A DNA stretch of 64,000 bases from the NCBI RefSeq assembly GCF_029960815.1, contig NZ_JASBRE010000003.1, forward strand, positions 1 to 64,000, given 5' to 3'. The number at the start of each line of letters is the position of its first letter. The stretch's first letter is position 1. Shown here piece after piece: positions 8,818 to 18,350 of the stretch. The notes below the pieces were generated by a model that had not been told where the DNA came from, did not search any database, and saw only the letters and a program-made list of their open reading frames with translations. The translations under genes were made by a program, and so were the position numbers. The DNA is from Pseudomonas sp. AL03 (lineage in GTDB: Bacteria; Pseudomonadota; Gammaproteobacteria; Pseudomonadales; Pseudomonadaceae).

Positions 8818-9092
8818 TATCGATCCTCGCGTGTGTGCCACAGACGTAGCAGATAGATGGTGGAACCCTGTATCTCGTAACGCAACTCGTAGTGGCCGAT
8901 AATAATTCGGCGCACATCCCGCGGCTCAAACTCTTCAAGCCTTTCGCCAATGCGTGGATTGGTCAGCAACGTACTTGGAGCAGCCGTGAGCTGTTGAACC
9001 GTTTGCGCGGCGGCGGGTTGATTCACTGTGGCCAGAAACTCGTACAGCCGGGCAATGTCGGAAAGCGCCTTGCTTGTCCACTTCAACTCCAT
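8817..9092 (-). CDS. ParE/RelE-superfamily toxin
   Basis: 91 aa with the plasmid-stabilisation fold pattern: MELKWTSKALSDIARLYEFLA at the start, PRIGERLEEF mid-protein, DVRRIIIGHYELRYEI and a C-terminal YLLRLWHTRED strand with the conserved Arg and His. By family it would poison gyrase (ParE) or cut mRNA at the ribosome (RelE); the WHTRE end and chain length favour ParE-like. The ATG overlaps the TGA of the antitoxin by one base (ATGA). It appears intact inside an otherwise decayed element, consistent with selection for addiction. Confidence 0.85.
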   Translation of the reverse strand: MELKWTSKALSDIARLYEFLATVNQPAAAQTVQQLTAAPSTLLTNPRIGERLEEFEPRDVRRIIIGHYELRYEIQGSTIYLLRLWHTREDR

Positions 9093-9364
9093 CAGCGCGG
9101 CACCGGCAGCGGGGACTCTGTACTTAGGCTGTCGGCCCAAGCCTGGACAGCTTGGTGGTCAATTACCCGACCGGCGTCCACATCAGCCAAGGCCTCGCGG
9201 GTCAGGCGACTGCGTTCTTCTTCTTGGTCAATCCAAGCAGAAAGGGCTTGCTTGACGATCCAGTTCTTGGAACGCTCCAGGCGCTCAGCCATCAAATCGA
9301 CCTTCTCAGCCAGTTGCACAGGGACGTGAGCCGTGACGGATCGGGTCTTGGCGGTAGTGGCCAT
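9092..9364 (-). CDS. CopG/RHH-type antitoxin
   Basis: 90 aa. The N-terminal ribbon-helix-helix (TRSVTAHVPVQLAEKVDLMAERLERSKNWIVKQALSAWI) binds DNA and would repress its own operon; the C-terminal region (RSRLTREALADVDAGRVIDHQAVQAWADSL) is the toxin-neutralising tail typical of ParD- and StbD-like antitoxins. The ATG has GGAG seven bases upstream. The frame is open further upstream, but that part looks unlike protein. The antitoxin-first order with a one-base overlap to the toxin is the classical type II layout. TA pairs are known passengers of Tn3-family transposons. Confidence 0.85.
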   Translation of the reverse strand: MATTAKTRSVTAHVPVQLAEKVDLMAERLERSKNWIVKQALSAWIDQEEERSRLTREALADVDAGRVIDHQAVQAWADSLSTESPLPVPR

Positions 9365-9517
9365 GATAATTACTCCAATGCTGCGAAATGCTATTTGTGT
9401 GCACTTGGGCGCCAAACGGGCGCGGCGTTCGCAAGCGTCATAGACCGTTGCTTGGTAAACCAAGCATGCCTATCAATTTCAGAGGCAAGCCGCGCAATCT
9501 CCAGGTGGACAAGCTAT

Positions 9518-9958
9518 TTAAACCAATGCGGGGCTCGGGTAAACAGGTCGCCGGCATTCTTGATCAAGGCATGAACCAATTGATCCTCGAATCGTATTGA
9601 CGAAAAGCTCATCAACCAATGCTCCGGTTCTTCCTGAGCATTCATGCAACGACGTTTTCAGCCGCTCAGCCCGACTGGCCCCACCAAAGAAATAAATGAC
9701 ATCCTTTGCAGGCATCAAGACGTTGGTTTTAACAGGCGAGGCCCAAAAGCGGGGTGATGGAACCCCATGTAGTAACCTGGCGCAGCGGGTACCTGAGTAT
9801 GGTTTGCTTAGCCACACATCTATCTGCACCTCATCTTTCCAATTACCTGCCTTGGTCAACGCGTCTTGGGCTGATATGAGTAAGTCGTCCAGAGTGCCGA
9901 AAACCTTTGAGGCAGCCCGTTCGAGCAGCATGGCTTCGGTCTGATTGAAGCGAGTCAT
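9518..9958 (-). CDS. Hypothetical protein in the transposon
   Basis: 146 aa from an ATG behind AAGGACAAG. The first half (NQTEAMLLERAASKVFGTLDDLLISAQDALTKAGNWKDEVQIDVWLSKPYSG) is helical and protein-like. The second half contains AKDVIYFFGGASRAERLKTSL and ends with a less convincing Cys- and Pro-rich tail, so a frameshift near the 3' end is possible. No family recognised. Bases 9365-9517 beside it contain no gene I can support. Confidence 0.4.
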   Translation of the reverse strand: MTRFNQTEAMLLERAASKVFGTLDDLLISAQDALTKAGNWKDEVQIDVWLSKPYSGTRCARLLHGVPSPRFWASPVKTNVLMPAKDVIYFFGGASRAERLKTSLHECSGRTGALVDELFVNTIRGSIGSCLDQECRRPVYPSPALV

Positions 9959-10061
9959 CAATGACTTGTCCTTGCCTTTGTGGCGCCGGTCAATATTTTG
10001 AATCGCTGCGCATCACTACGATCTAAATCTAATCATAGTTAATAACCTCGGGTCGTCAAGC

Positions 10062-10100
10062 CTTGATGTCAGATTGGGCTACACCCTAACTTGATGTCAG
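10062..10100 (+). repeat. 11-base direct repeat upstream of the tnpA fragment
   Basis: CTTGATGTCAG occurs at 10062-10072 and 10090-10100. It lies where intact relatives would carry more transposase or a resolution site; it could be a deletion scar. Nothing else is evident at 9962-10105. Confidence 0.35.
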
Positions 10101-10108
10101 GCTGCCAA

Positions 10109-11026
10109 GCGTTTTTCAAGGCAGTTGTCGCGTCAACCGCGGGGCACGTCAACCCGAAGTACGGCAATGAACCTGGACGGCTGTTCTATACCCATATCTC
10201 CGACCAGTACGCACCGTTCAGCACCCGCGTGGTGAATGTCGGTGCGGGATTTGACCTACGTGCTCGATGGGCTGCTGTATCACGAGTCAGATCTGCGGAT
10301 CTAGGAGCACTACACCGACACGGCGGGCTTCACCGATCACGTCTTCGCGCTGATGCACCTGCTGGGGTTTCGCTTTGCCCCGCGCAGCCGTGACCTGGGC
10401 GAAACCAAGCTGTATGTGCCACAGAGTGTTCAGGACTACCCGATACTTCGGCCAATGATTGGCGGCACCCTGAACATCAAGCATGTCCGCGCTCACTGGG
10501 ACGAGATTCTGCGTCTGGCAGCATCGATCAAGCAAGGAACCGTCACCGCCTCGTTGATGCTACGCAAGCTGGGCAGCTATCCACGCCAGAACGGCCTGGC
10601 CGTGGCCCTACGGGAGTTGGGCCGGATCGAGCGCACGCTGTTTATCCTGGACTGGCTGCAAAGCGTCGAGCTGCGCCGTCGTGTGCATGCCGGGTTGAAC
10701 AAGGGTGAGGCGCGAAACGCTCTGGCCAGGGCGGTGTTCTTCAACCGCCTCGGCGAAACCAGGGATAGGAGCTTCGAGCAGCAGCGATACCGGGCCAGCG
10801 GTCTCAACCTGGTGACCGCCGCCATTGTGCTCTGGAACACGATCTCTCTGGAGCGGGCAACCCAAAGGCTGACTGACGCCGGAAAGCCGGTGAATACCGA
10901 CCTGTAGCAATACCTGTCTCCGCTGGGCTGGGCGCACATCAACCTGACCGGCAATTACGTCTGGCGGCAGAGCCGCAAGCTGGAAGACGGGAAACTCAGG
11001 CCGCTACGGCAGGTTGGAAAACCTTA
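10109..11026 (+). pseudogene. tnpA: Tn3-family transposase, C-terminal fragment
   Basis: Encodes the last third of a Tn3-type TnpA (DDE transposase): [25 protein letters not shown], then [11 protein letters not shown] and [45 protein letters not shown] and [21 protein letters not shown]. Two of the presumed catalytic acids (Asp in ISDQY, Glu in KGEA) are present; the N-terminal two thirds with the first Asp is missing. It is further broken by a frameshift near 10245, a TAG at 10301 in place of Glu and a TAG at 10905 before QYLSPLGW. The reading ends with TAG inside the right inverted repeat, as in intact Tn3 elements. Confidence 0.92.
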
Positions 11027-11059
11027 GCGTACGATTTTTTCCGAATTCTGTAGGCTCCC
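11022..11059 (-). repeat. Right terminal inverted repeat of the Tn3-family remnant
   Basis: Reverse complement starts GGGAGCCTACAG and ends ACGCTAAGG; 33 of 38 bases equal the left end. The tnpA reading frame stops inside it. Confidence 0.88.
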
Positions 11060-11072
11060 ACGGCGCCCTGCC

Positions 11073-11303
11073 CTACATGTGAATTTCGGCGAACTTGATC
11101 CCGAGGCCGCGCACCGTCTCGATCAAATCGTCGAGACGACTGAAGGATTCGACTTCATCGTTATCATCGACCAGAAAATAACTGCGCCCGGCGCTCTTCT
11201 TGAAAAACACGATCCATTCTCCCGAGTTCGCCGGATTTTGAATGACGTGGGTGGCAGAAATGTGACCCTCTGTATGGCACTCCCGTACCTGCTCTCGCTT
11301 CAT
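11073..11303 (-). CDS. Small hypothetical protein
   Basis: 76 aa starting MKREQVRECHTEGHISATH, with GGAG seven bases before the ATG; an upstream in-frame Met is rejected for lack of a ribosome site. The middle reads SGEWIVFFKKSAGRSYFLVDDNDEVESF and the end LDDLIETVRGLGIKFAEIHM, an alpha/beta texture of a small soluble protein. Its stop lies 13 bases from the right end of the Tn3 remnant, so its 3' flank has been replaced. No family is recognised. Confidence 0.65.
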   Translation of the reverse strand: MKREQVRECHTEGHISATHVIQNPANSGEWIVFFKKSAGRSYFLVDDNDEVESFSRLDDLIETVRGLGIKFAEIHM

Positions 11304-11325
11304 GCTCGACTCCAGAAATGACAAT

Positions 11326-11354
11326 GCCGCCAAAGCGCTGCTTTGGCGGCATCG
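11326..11354 (-). terminator. Strong hairpin downstream of the 118-aa lipoprotein gene
   Basis: ATGCCGCCAAAGC-GCT-GCTTTGGCGGCAT is a perfect 13-bp stem with a 3-base loop between two minus-strand genes. The T content after it is weak, so it may be a terminator, an attenuator or an mRNA-stabilising stem. Confidence 0.5.
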
Positions 11355-11375
11355 GTGCTGACTAGCGACAGTCTA

Positions 11376-11732
11376 TCAGCCGGAAATGCACGCAGTAGCG
11401 GCATTGCGTACATCCATTGGGCGCAACGGCACATTGGAGATGCGCTCATGCAACTTGATGCTGCTGCCAGTGGAGCGGTCTTCGATATCAAATACCGCGG
11501 CCGGGCCCGAGGAGAACTTCTGCGGCACGATGACTCGCACACCGTCCTTCTGCGGCTCGACTTGCAGGGCTCCCCGGCTGCTGGACAGTTTTTCGGTCAG
11601 GCATTGCGCGTACTCGTGAGGTTTCTTGCCTGAAATCACGCTCATGGTGGGCAGCGTCTGATTGATCTCAGAGACACTCGCACAGCCACTCATCGCTATC
11701 GCCATAGGCAGGACCAGCACACCCCACTTCAT
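11376..11732 (-). CDS. Lipoprotein of unknown function
   Basis: 118 aa. The signal peptide MKWGVLVLPMAIAMSGC ends in a lipobox (MSGC, Cys17), so it should be lipid-anchored in the envelope. The ATG follows a GGAGG site; the longer in-frame reading lacks one and is rejected. The mature part includes KKPHEYAQCLTEKLSSSRG and DGVRVIVPQKFSSGPAAVFDIED with a C-terminal ATACISG, giving two cysteines likely to pair. It resembles small pseudomonad lipoproteins without assigned function. Confidence 0.7.
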   Translation of the reverse strand: MKWGVLVLPMAIAMSGCASVSEINQTLPTMSVISGKKPHEYAQCLTEKLSSSRGALQVEPQKDGVRVIVPQKFSSGPAAVFDIEDRSTGSSIKLHERISNVPLRPMDVRNAATACISG

Positions 11733-11944
11733 ACAAAACCTCCGATAAAGACACTCCGACAGTACAAATGCTGTTTTTCTCCGAGGCTTACTGCGTTTAT
11801 CGCTCATAGAATTCCGTATAACTGTTTTTAATTGTCAAAGCGGACCCCGACGACCGGATAATAACCCGTTCGGGCTGATAAACTGCGCCAATCGCCCATG
11901 CTATCGTTTTGATTTTGTAGAAAAAGCCCTTCTGGAGGCGCCTC

Positions 11945-12247
11945 ATGAAATTTATCCACCAACGCGAGCACCTCAACGAAGACGACATCGTCGTCATTCA
12001 ATGCTCCCAAACCTGCAACATCCGCTTGATGAACGACGCCAATTTCCGCAGCTTCAAGAATGGTGGTCGCCACACTTACCACGGCGGAGCATTCGACACT
12101 TTCCCGGCGCGGATTACTGCACCGAGCACCGGTTTCTGGAACATCACCATCGACACGGTCAACCGCCGGCCGATCAGCGTGACTCGCACACCGACCCTGA
12201 CTCACACCATCAAGATCATCCGCCGCTCCAGCACGAAACTGAGCTGA
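11945..12247 (+). CDS. DUF1883-domain protein
   Basis: 100 aa matching the DUF1883 pattern: KFIHQREHLNEDDIVVIQCSQTCNIRLMNDANFRSFKNGGRHTYHGGAF, then ITAPSTGFWNITIDT. The central HTYHGG and the beta-rich texture are typical. The function is unknown; the fold sometimes accompanies TIR or signalling domains in other bacteria, but it stands alone here. The GGAGGCGCCTC sequence just ahead of the ATG supplies the ribosome site. The 58-aa gene follows 29 bases later, probably in the same transcript. Confidence 0.8.
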   Translation: MKFIHQREHLNEDDIVVIQCSQTCNIRLMNDANFRSFKNGGRHTYHGGAFDTFPARITAPSTGFWNITIDTVNRRPISVTRTPTLTHTIKIIRRSSTKLS

Positions 12248-12276
12248 GTGACACCCAGCACGAGAACCAGGCAGCT

Positions 12277-12453
12277 ATGACCGTGGCCCAAACGACCAAA
12301 TACGTCATCAAATACAAACTCAACGGTGAGCGTCGCTTCGAATTTGCCCAGCTTGAAAAAGGCACCGAAGAAGAAGCCAAGGCCGCGCTGGACGCCATTC
12401 ATGGTTCCAGTGAAGACGTCATCAGCGAAATCAGCGTCAGCAAAGCGCTGTAA
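12277..12453 (+). CDS. Small hypothetical protein
   Basis: 58 aa, starting MTVAQTTKYVIKYKLNGERRFEFAQL and ending SEDVISEISVSKAL. It is a beta-strand plus charged-helix small protein (KGTEEEAKAALDAIHG) without cysteines or membrane segments. It sits 29 bases behind the DUF1883 gene and is probably cotranscribed. No family recognised. Codon use looks like that of its neighbours. Confidence 0.6.
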   Translation: MTVAQTTKYVIKYKLNGERRFEFAQLEKGTEEEAKAALDAIHGSSEDVISEISVSKAL

Positions 12454-12579
12454 CGGGATCCGGAGCGACAACAAGGACGTCTGCTCCCCCATCTGAAATT
12501 CGACCGCAAGCGCCGGAGTGATCTCCCACTCACCGCGCCCTAGACTGGCCACCTCAACCTTTGGTTAAGGAGTCAGAAC

Positions 12580-12660
12580 ATGTCTACTTCCTCGATTCGC
12601 TTCATCAACGGCACTTCCAGCCTTGGCGTCTTGCTGCTCGCGTACAGCGCCGAGGGTCTG
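12580..12660 (+). pseudogene. Remnant of an Ogt/Ada-type methyltransferase start
   Basis: ATG at 12580, with AAGGAG 10 bases upstream, opens MSTSSIRFINGTSSLGVLLL followed by AYSAEGLCAL. This aligns with the start of the methyltransferase domain in the Ada protein of this window (IRFAVGQCSLGAILVAQSERGVCAI). Beyond about residue 31 the similarity stops, and the frame ends 18 codons later. It seems to be the first 30 codons of an ogt-like gene joined by deletion to the Oxygenase-NA gene in another frame. Confidence 0.45.
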
Positions 12661-13358
12661 TGCGCGCTCTCGATGGACTGGACTGGGCCACACTGGAACA
12701 GCAACTCGATCAGGATGGCTGCGCGATGATCAAGTCGCTTTTAAGCCACAAGACGTGCGATGAAATCAGCGCACTGTATGCCCGCCCCGAACCGTTTCGC
12801 TCGCAAGCGGTCATGGCTCGTCACGGCTTTGGCCGTGGCGAGTACAAATATTTCAGGTACCCGTTGCCGGATGTCGTCGCCCATTTGCGCAGGTCGCTCT
12901 ACCCTCGACTGGTGCCGATAGCCAATCGCTGGTGCGAGCACATGGACCTGCCGACCCGCTTCCCTGAAACGCATGAAGCGTTCCTCGAACGCTGCCATGC
13001 CGCCGGTCAGGAACCCCCGACGCCGTTGTTGCTGCACTATGGACCGCAGGACTACAACTGCTTGCATCAGGATCTGTACGGCGAACACGTCTTCCCGCTG
13101 CAAGTGGCGATTCTGCTGTCAGAGCCGGATGACGATTTCACCGGCGGCGAGTTCGTGCTGACCGATCAGCGCCCGCGGATGCAGTCGCGCCCCCAGGTCA
13201 TTGGCCTGAAGAAAGGCGACGGGCTGATCCTTGCCGTCAATCAACGACCGGTCAAAGGCGTTCGTGGCTGTTACCGGGTCACCCTGCGCCACGGCGTGAG
13301 TCGCCTGCACAGTGGAAAACGGCATACCCTTGGAATCATCTTTCACGATGCGTTATGA
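12660..13358 (+). CDS. 2OG-Fe(II) oxygenase of the Oxygenase-NA family (PF09859 type)
   Basis: 232 aa if started at GTG 12660, which has GAGGG just upstream; the frame has no ATG before 12726. The Fe(II) site is HQDLYGEH (His and Asp of HxD) with the distal His in LRHGVSRL and the 2-oxoglutarate Arg region in SGKRHTLGIIFHDA. MARHGFGRGEYKYFRYPLPD is a family hallmark. The family is annotated as acting on damaged DNA, which fits the alkB and ada genes directly downstream. The upstream sequence is an out-of-frame Ogt-like remnant, so the native start may be lost and expression may depend on reinitiation. Confidence 0.75.
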   Translation: MRALDGLDWATLEQQLDQDGCAMIKSLLSHKTCDEISALYARPEPFRSQAVMARHGFGRGEYKYFRYPLPDVVAHLRRSLYPRLVPIANRWCEHMDLPTRFPETHEAFLERCHAAGQEPPTPLLLHYGPQDYNCLHQDLYGEHVFPLQVAILLSEPDDDFTGGEFVLTDQRPRMQSRPQVIGLKKGDGLILAVNQRPVKGVRGCYRVTLRHGVSRLHSGKRHTLGIIFHDAL

Positions 13359-13362
13359 CCCC

Positions 13363-14028
13363 ATGAACCCGACCACCTTCGACTTGTTTGCCGACGCGCA
13401 ACCCCAGCAGCCACCCAGGCTCGATCGGATCGGCGAACAATCCTGCGTCCTCAGAGGCTTTGCCCTGCCCTGGCTGGATCAGTTGCTGCCCGCACTGGAC
13501 GCGGTTCTGGCGGCTGCACCGTTTCGACAGATGATCACGCCCGGGGGCTTTACCATGTCGGTAGCCTTGAGCAGTTGCGGCGCGCTGGGTTGGACCACCA
13601 ATCGCAGCGGTTATCGCTATACCCGCAATGATCCGCAGACCGGTCAACCCTGGCCGAAAATGCCCGACGTGTTTCTCGAACTGGCACAAGCGGCGGCGCG
13701 GGAAGCGGGGTTTGCGGATTTCGTGCCTGATTCCTGCCTGATCAACCGTTATGTTCCCGGTGCCAAGATGTCGTTGCACCAGGACAAGGACGAAGTTTCC
13801 TACGCTGCACCCATTGTTTCAGTGTCGCTGGGATTGCCGGCGATGTTCTTGTTCGGTGGTTTCGAGCGCAGCGATAAAAGCCAGCGGGTACCGCTGTTAC
13901 ATGGCGACATCGTGGTCTGGGGCGGTGTGGATCGCTTGCGTTATCACGGCGTCTTGCCGATCAAGGACGGCCAACACCCGCGAATGGGCGAACAACGGAT
14001 CAACTTCACCTTTCGTACCGCTGGATGA
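13363..14028 (+). CDS. alkB: DNA oxidative demethylase AlkB
   Basis: Fe(II)/2-oxoglutarate dioxygenase that removes 1-methyladenine and 3-methylcytosine from DNA. 221 aa from MNPTTFDLFADA, which matches the AlkB N-terminus (LDLFADAEP in E. coli); an ATG at 13348 is possible. Visible motifs: PFRQMITPGGFTMSVALSSCG, LGWTTNRSGYRY, the iron site LHQDKDE plus distal RYHGVLP, and the 2OG-binding INFTFR at the end. It starts 4 bases behind the Oxygenase-NA gene and precedes ada, so the three likely form an adaptive alkylation-response operon. Confidence 0.95.
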   Translation: MNPTTFDLFADAQPQQPPRLDRIGEQSCVLRGFALPWLDQLLPALDAVLAAAPFRQMITPGGFTMSVALSSCGALGWTTNRSGYRYTRNDPQTGQPWPKMPDVFLELAQAAAREAGFADFVPDSCLINRYVPGAKMSLHQDKDEVSYAAPIVSVSLGLPAMFLFGGFERSDKSQRVPLLHGDIVVWGGVDRLRYHGVLPIKDGQHPRMGEQRINFTFRTAG

Positions 14029-14113
14029 AGCTTTCGAATTCGACCGCAAGGCCCAGGGTGCAGCAACCCCGTCGGCTGGTTAATCTGAATGAAACAGGTC
14101 AGGACATGAAGCC

Positions 14114-15178
14114 ATGACAAGCCATTCGACAAAGATCGCCACCGAGAATGATCCTCGCTGGGCCGCCGTCGTTGCGCGTGATCCCCGCGCAGACGGACAG
14201 TTTGTGTACGCGGTGAAAACGACCGGTATTTACTGCCGCCCCAGCAGCCTGGCGCGTTTGCCGAAACCGCAGAACGTCGAATTCTTCGACACCGCCGAGC
14301 AGGCGCAGGCCGCGGGTTATCGCCCCAGCAAACGAGCCGCGAAGGATCAAAGCGACGTCGCCGCGCAACATGCCGCGACCGTGGCCGCCGCGTGCCGCCA
14401 GATTGAAACCGCGGAAAATCTACCTGTACTGAGCGAACTGGCCTTCGCTGCCGGCCTCAGCAGCTTTCACTTCCATCGGGTGTTCAAAGCGGTTACCGGC
14501 CTGACGCCCAAGGGTTACGCCACCGCCCATCGTTCACGCAGGGTCCGTGAGCGCCTCGCGGACGGAGGTTCAGTGACCGACGCGCTGTATGACGCTGGCT
14601 TCAACTCCAACAGTCGTTTCTATGAAGCAGCCGATCAACTATTGGGCATGAAACCCGGTGATTACCGCGCAGCAGGCCAAAACAACGACATTCGTTTTGC
14701 CGTCGGCCAATGTTCCCTGGGGGCGATTCTGGTGGCGCAGAGTGAACGGGGAGTTTGCGCGATCCTGCTGGGAGATGATCCGCACCAACTGGTCTGCGAT
14801 CTGCAGGACAAATTTCGGCGTGCGAATCTGATTGGCGCCGACCACGCGTTCGAGCAACTGATCGCCAAGGTGGTTGGTTTTATCGAAGCGCCGGCCCTGG
14901 GCCTGGACTTGCCGCTGGATGTTCGCGGCACCGCTTTTCAAGAGCGGGTCTGGCAAGCCCTGCGGGAGATTCCTGTTGGCGGCACCGCGAGCTACGCCGA
15001 TATCGCCCAGCGAATCGGCGCGCCAAAAGCGATGCGCGCGGTGGCTCAAGCCTGCGGCGCGAACACTCTGGCGGTGGCGATTCCGTGCCACCGCGTGGTT
15101 CGCAGCGACGGCAACCTGTCGGGCTATCGTTGGGGTGTGGAACGCAAACGGCAATTGCTGGAGCGTGAAGCCCAGTAA
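14114..15178 (+). CDS. ada: Ada-type bifunctional regulator / O6-methylguanine-DNA methyltransferase
   Basis: 354 aa with three parts. Residues 1-80 are the Ada N-domain, 85-185 an AraC-type helix-turn-helix (LAFAAGLSSFHFHRVFKAVTGLTPKGY), and 190-354 the methyltransferase with acceptor Cys324 in IPCHR. The N-domain keeps Cys41 (equivalent to methyl-accepting Cys38 of E. coli) but has Ser45, Ser72 and Ala75 where the other three zinc cysteines should be. Zinc-assisted methylphosphotriester repair, and the switch it triggers, are therefore doubtful. O6-methylguanine and DNA-binding parts look intact. Last gene of the repair cluster. Confidence 0.92.
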   Translation: MTSHSTKIATENDPRWAAVVARDPRADGQFVYAVKTTGIYCRPSSLARLPKPQNVEFFDTAEQAQAAGYRPSKRAAKDQSDVAAQHAATVAAACRQIETAENLPVLSELAFAAGLSSFHFHRVFKAVTGLTPKGYATAHRSRRVRERLADGGSVTDALYDAGFNSNSRFYEAADQLLGMKPGDYRAAGQNNDIRFAVGQCSLGAILVAQSERGVCAILLGDDPHQLVCDLQDKFRRANLIGADHAFEQLIAKVVGFIEAPALGLDLPLDVRGTAFQERVWQALREIPVGGTASYADIAQRIGAPKAMRAVAQACGANTLAVAIPCHRVVRSDGNLSGYRWGVERKRQLLEREAQ

Positions 15179-16162
15179 TCAGCGATTCACATCCACCACA
15201 ACCCGCCCGCGCAATTGCCCCGCAAGCAACCGCGGAGCGGCGTCGATCGCTTCACTCAAACCGATTTCGTGGCTGATCAGCGGCAGCAAAGCGAAGTCGA
15301 GATCCTTGGCCAGACGATTCCAGGCCAGTACTCGCTTGGCTTTCGGCTGGGTCACGCTGTTGATCCCGGCCAGGGTCACGCCACGCAAAATGAACGGTGC
15401 GACTGAAGCCGGGAAGTCCATGCCTTGCGCCAGGCCACACGCGGCAACAGTGCCGTTGGCCTTCGTGCTGGCACAGGCATTGGCCAGGGTGTGGCTGCCG
15501 ACCGAGTCGATAACCGCCGCCCAGCGCTCCTTGGCCAAGGGTTTGCCGGGCTCGGACAGCGTGGCGCGGTCGATGATTTCGCTGGCGCCTAGTTGCTTGA
15601 GGTAGTCGTGCTCGCAGGTTCGGCCGGTGGACGCGACCACCCGATAGCCGAGCTTGCTCAGCAGTGCGATGGCGAAACTGCCTACACCGCCATTGGCGCC
15701 GGTGACCAATACTTCGCCCTGATCGGGCGTCACGCCATTATGTTCCAGCGCCAGGATGCTGAGCATCGCCGTGTAACCCGCCGTGCCGATGGCCATCGCT
15801 TGCGCCGCGGTGAACGCCTTGGGTAGCGGAATCAACCAGTCACCGTTCAAGCGAGCCTTCTGCGCCAGTCCACCCCAATGTCCTTCGCCAACACCCCAGC
15901 CATTGAGTACGACCTGATCACCGACCTTGTAGTCCGGATGCCCACTGACTTCGACAGTGCCTGCCAGATCGATCCCCGGCACCATCGGGAATTTTCGAAC
16001 CACCGGGCTCCTGCCGGTAATCGCCAGGCCATCCTTGAAATTCAGCGTGCTGTACGCCACACGCACCGTCACATCGCCCTCGGGCAGTTGATCGTCATTG
16101 ATCTCTTGCAGTGTGGCCCGGTACCCGCCGTCGTCTTTGTCGATCAAAATGCCTTTGAACAT
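15179..16162 (-). CDS. acuI: AcuI/YhdH-type quinone oxidoreductase (acrylyl-CoA reductase family)
   Basis: 327-aa zinc-independent MDR-superfamily reductase using NADPH; the family includes acrylyl-CoA reductase, which detoxifies acryloyl-CoA. STLNFKDGLAITG near residue 38, VPGIDLAGTVE near 62, the nucleotide motif VTGANGGVGSFAIALLSKLGY near 150 and a C-terminal LLAGQLRGRVVVDVNR are family-typical. AGGAGG lies 5 bases before the ATG. It is convergent with ada, ending one base from its stop, and shows no zinc-site cysteines. The exact substrate is not determinable from sequence. Confidence 0.88.
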   Translation of the reverse strand: MFKGILIDKDDGGYRATLQEINDDQLPEGDVTVRVAYSTLNFKDGLAITGRSPVVRKFPMVPGIDLAGTVEVSGHPDYKVGDQVVLNGWGVGEGHWGGLAQKARLNGDWLIPLPKAFTAAQAMAIGTAGYTAMLSILALEHNGVTPDQGEVLVTGANGGVGSFAIALLSKLGYRVVASTGRTCEHDYLKQLGASEIIDRATLSEPGKPLAKERWAAVIDSVGSHTLANACASTKANGTVAACGLAQGMDFPASVAPFILRGVTLAGINSVTQPKAKRVLAWNRLAKDLDFALLPLISHEIGLSEAIDAAPRLLAGQLRGRVVVDVNR

Positions 16163-16351
16163 CGCTGCCTCCTAATGGAATCACTCAGTTGTGATGCAGT
16201 GGAAATAGCACATAGCAACATTTCGTCGTACTCGACTTTAAGCCAAGAGTGGCACAGAAACTGAAAACTCGACTGGCCCCGCGCCCGTCATTGCTGATAC
16301 AAATCCGGTGCTACCGTCCCTGCCCAGTTATGACGTCGGAGAACCTTTCAA

Positions 16352-18350
<1,999 letters not shown>

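Larger units (their letters stand above)
7884..11059. mobile_element. Decayed Tn3-family transposon
   Basis: Bounded by 38-bp terminal inverted repeats (7884-7921 and 11022-11059) that agree at 33 of 38 positions and carry the Tn3-family pattern: GGG at the outer end and TACGCTAA at the inner end. Inside are the 3' third of a Tn3-type tnpA reading out through the right repeat, a toxin-antitoxin operon and degraded ORFs. No resolvase gene is recognisable. The flanking five bases (GTAAG left, ACGGC right) do not match, so there is no target duplication; the element has probably suffered deletions. Immobile unless a related transposase acts in trans on the ends. Confidence 0.85.

Noticed and set aside
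10287..10954. Minus-strand ORFs across the tnpA fragment
   Set aside because: The plus strand clearly encodes Tn3 transposase; the opposite frames are shadows.
7879..11064. Five-base target-site duplication of the Tn3 remnant
   Set aside because: Left flank GTAAG and right flank ACGGC differ; shifting by one base does not help.
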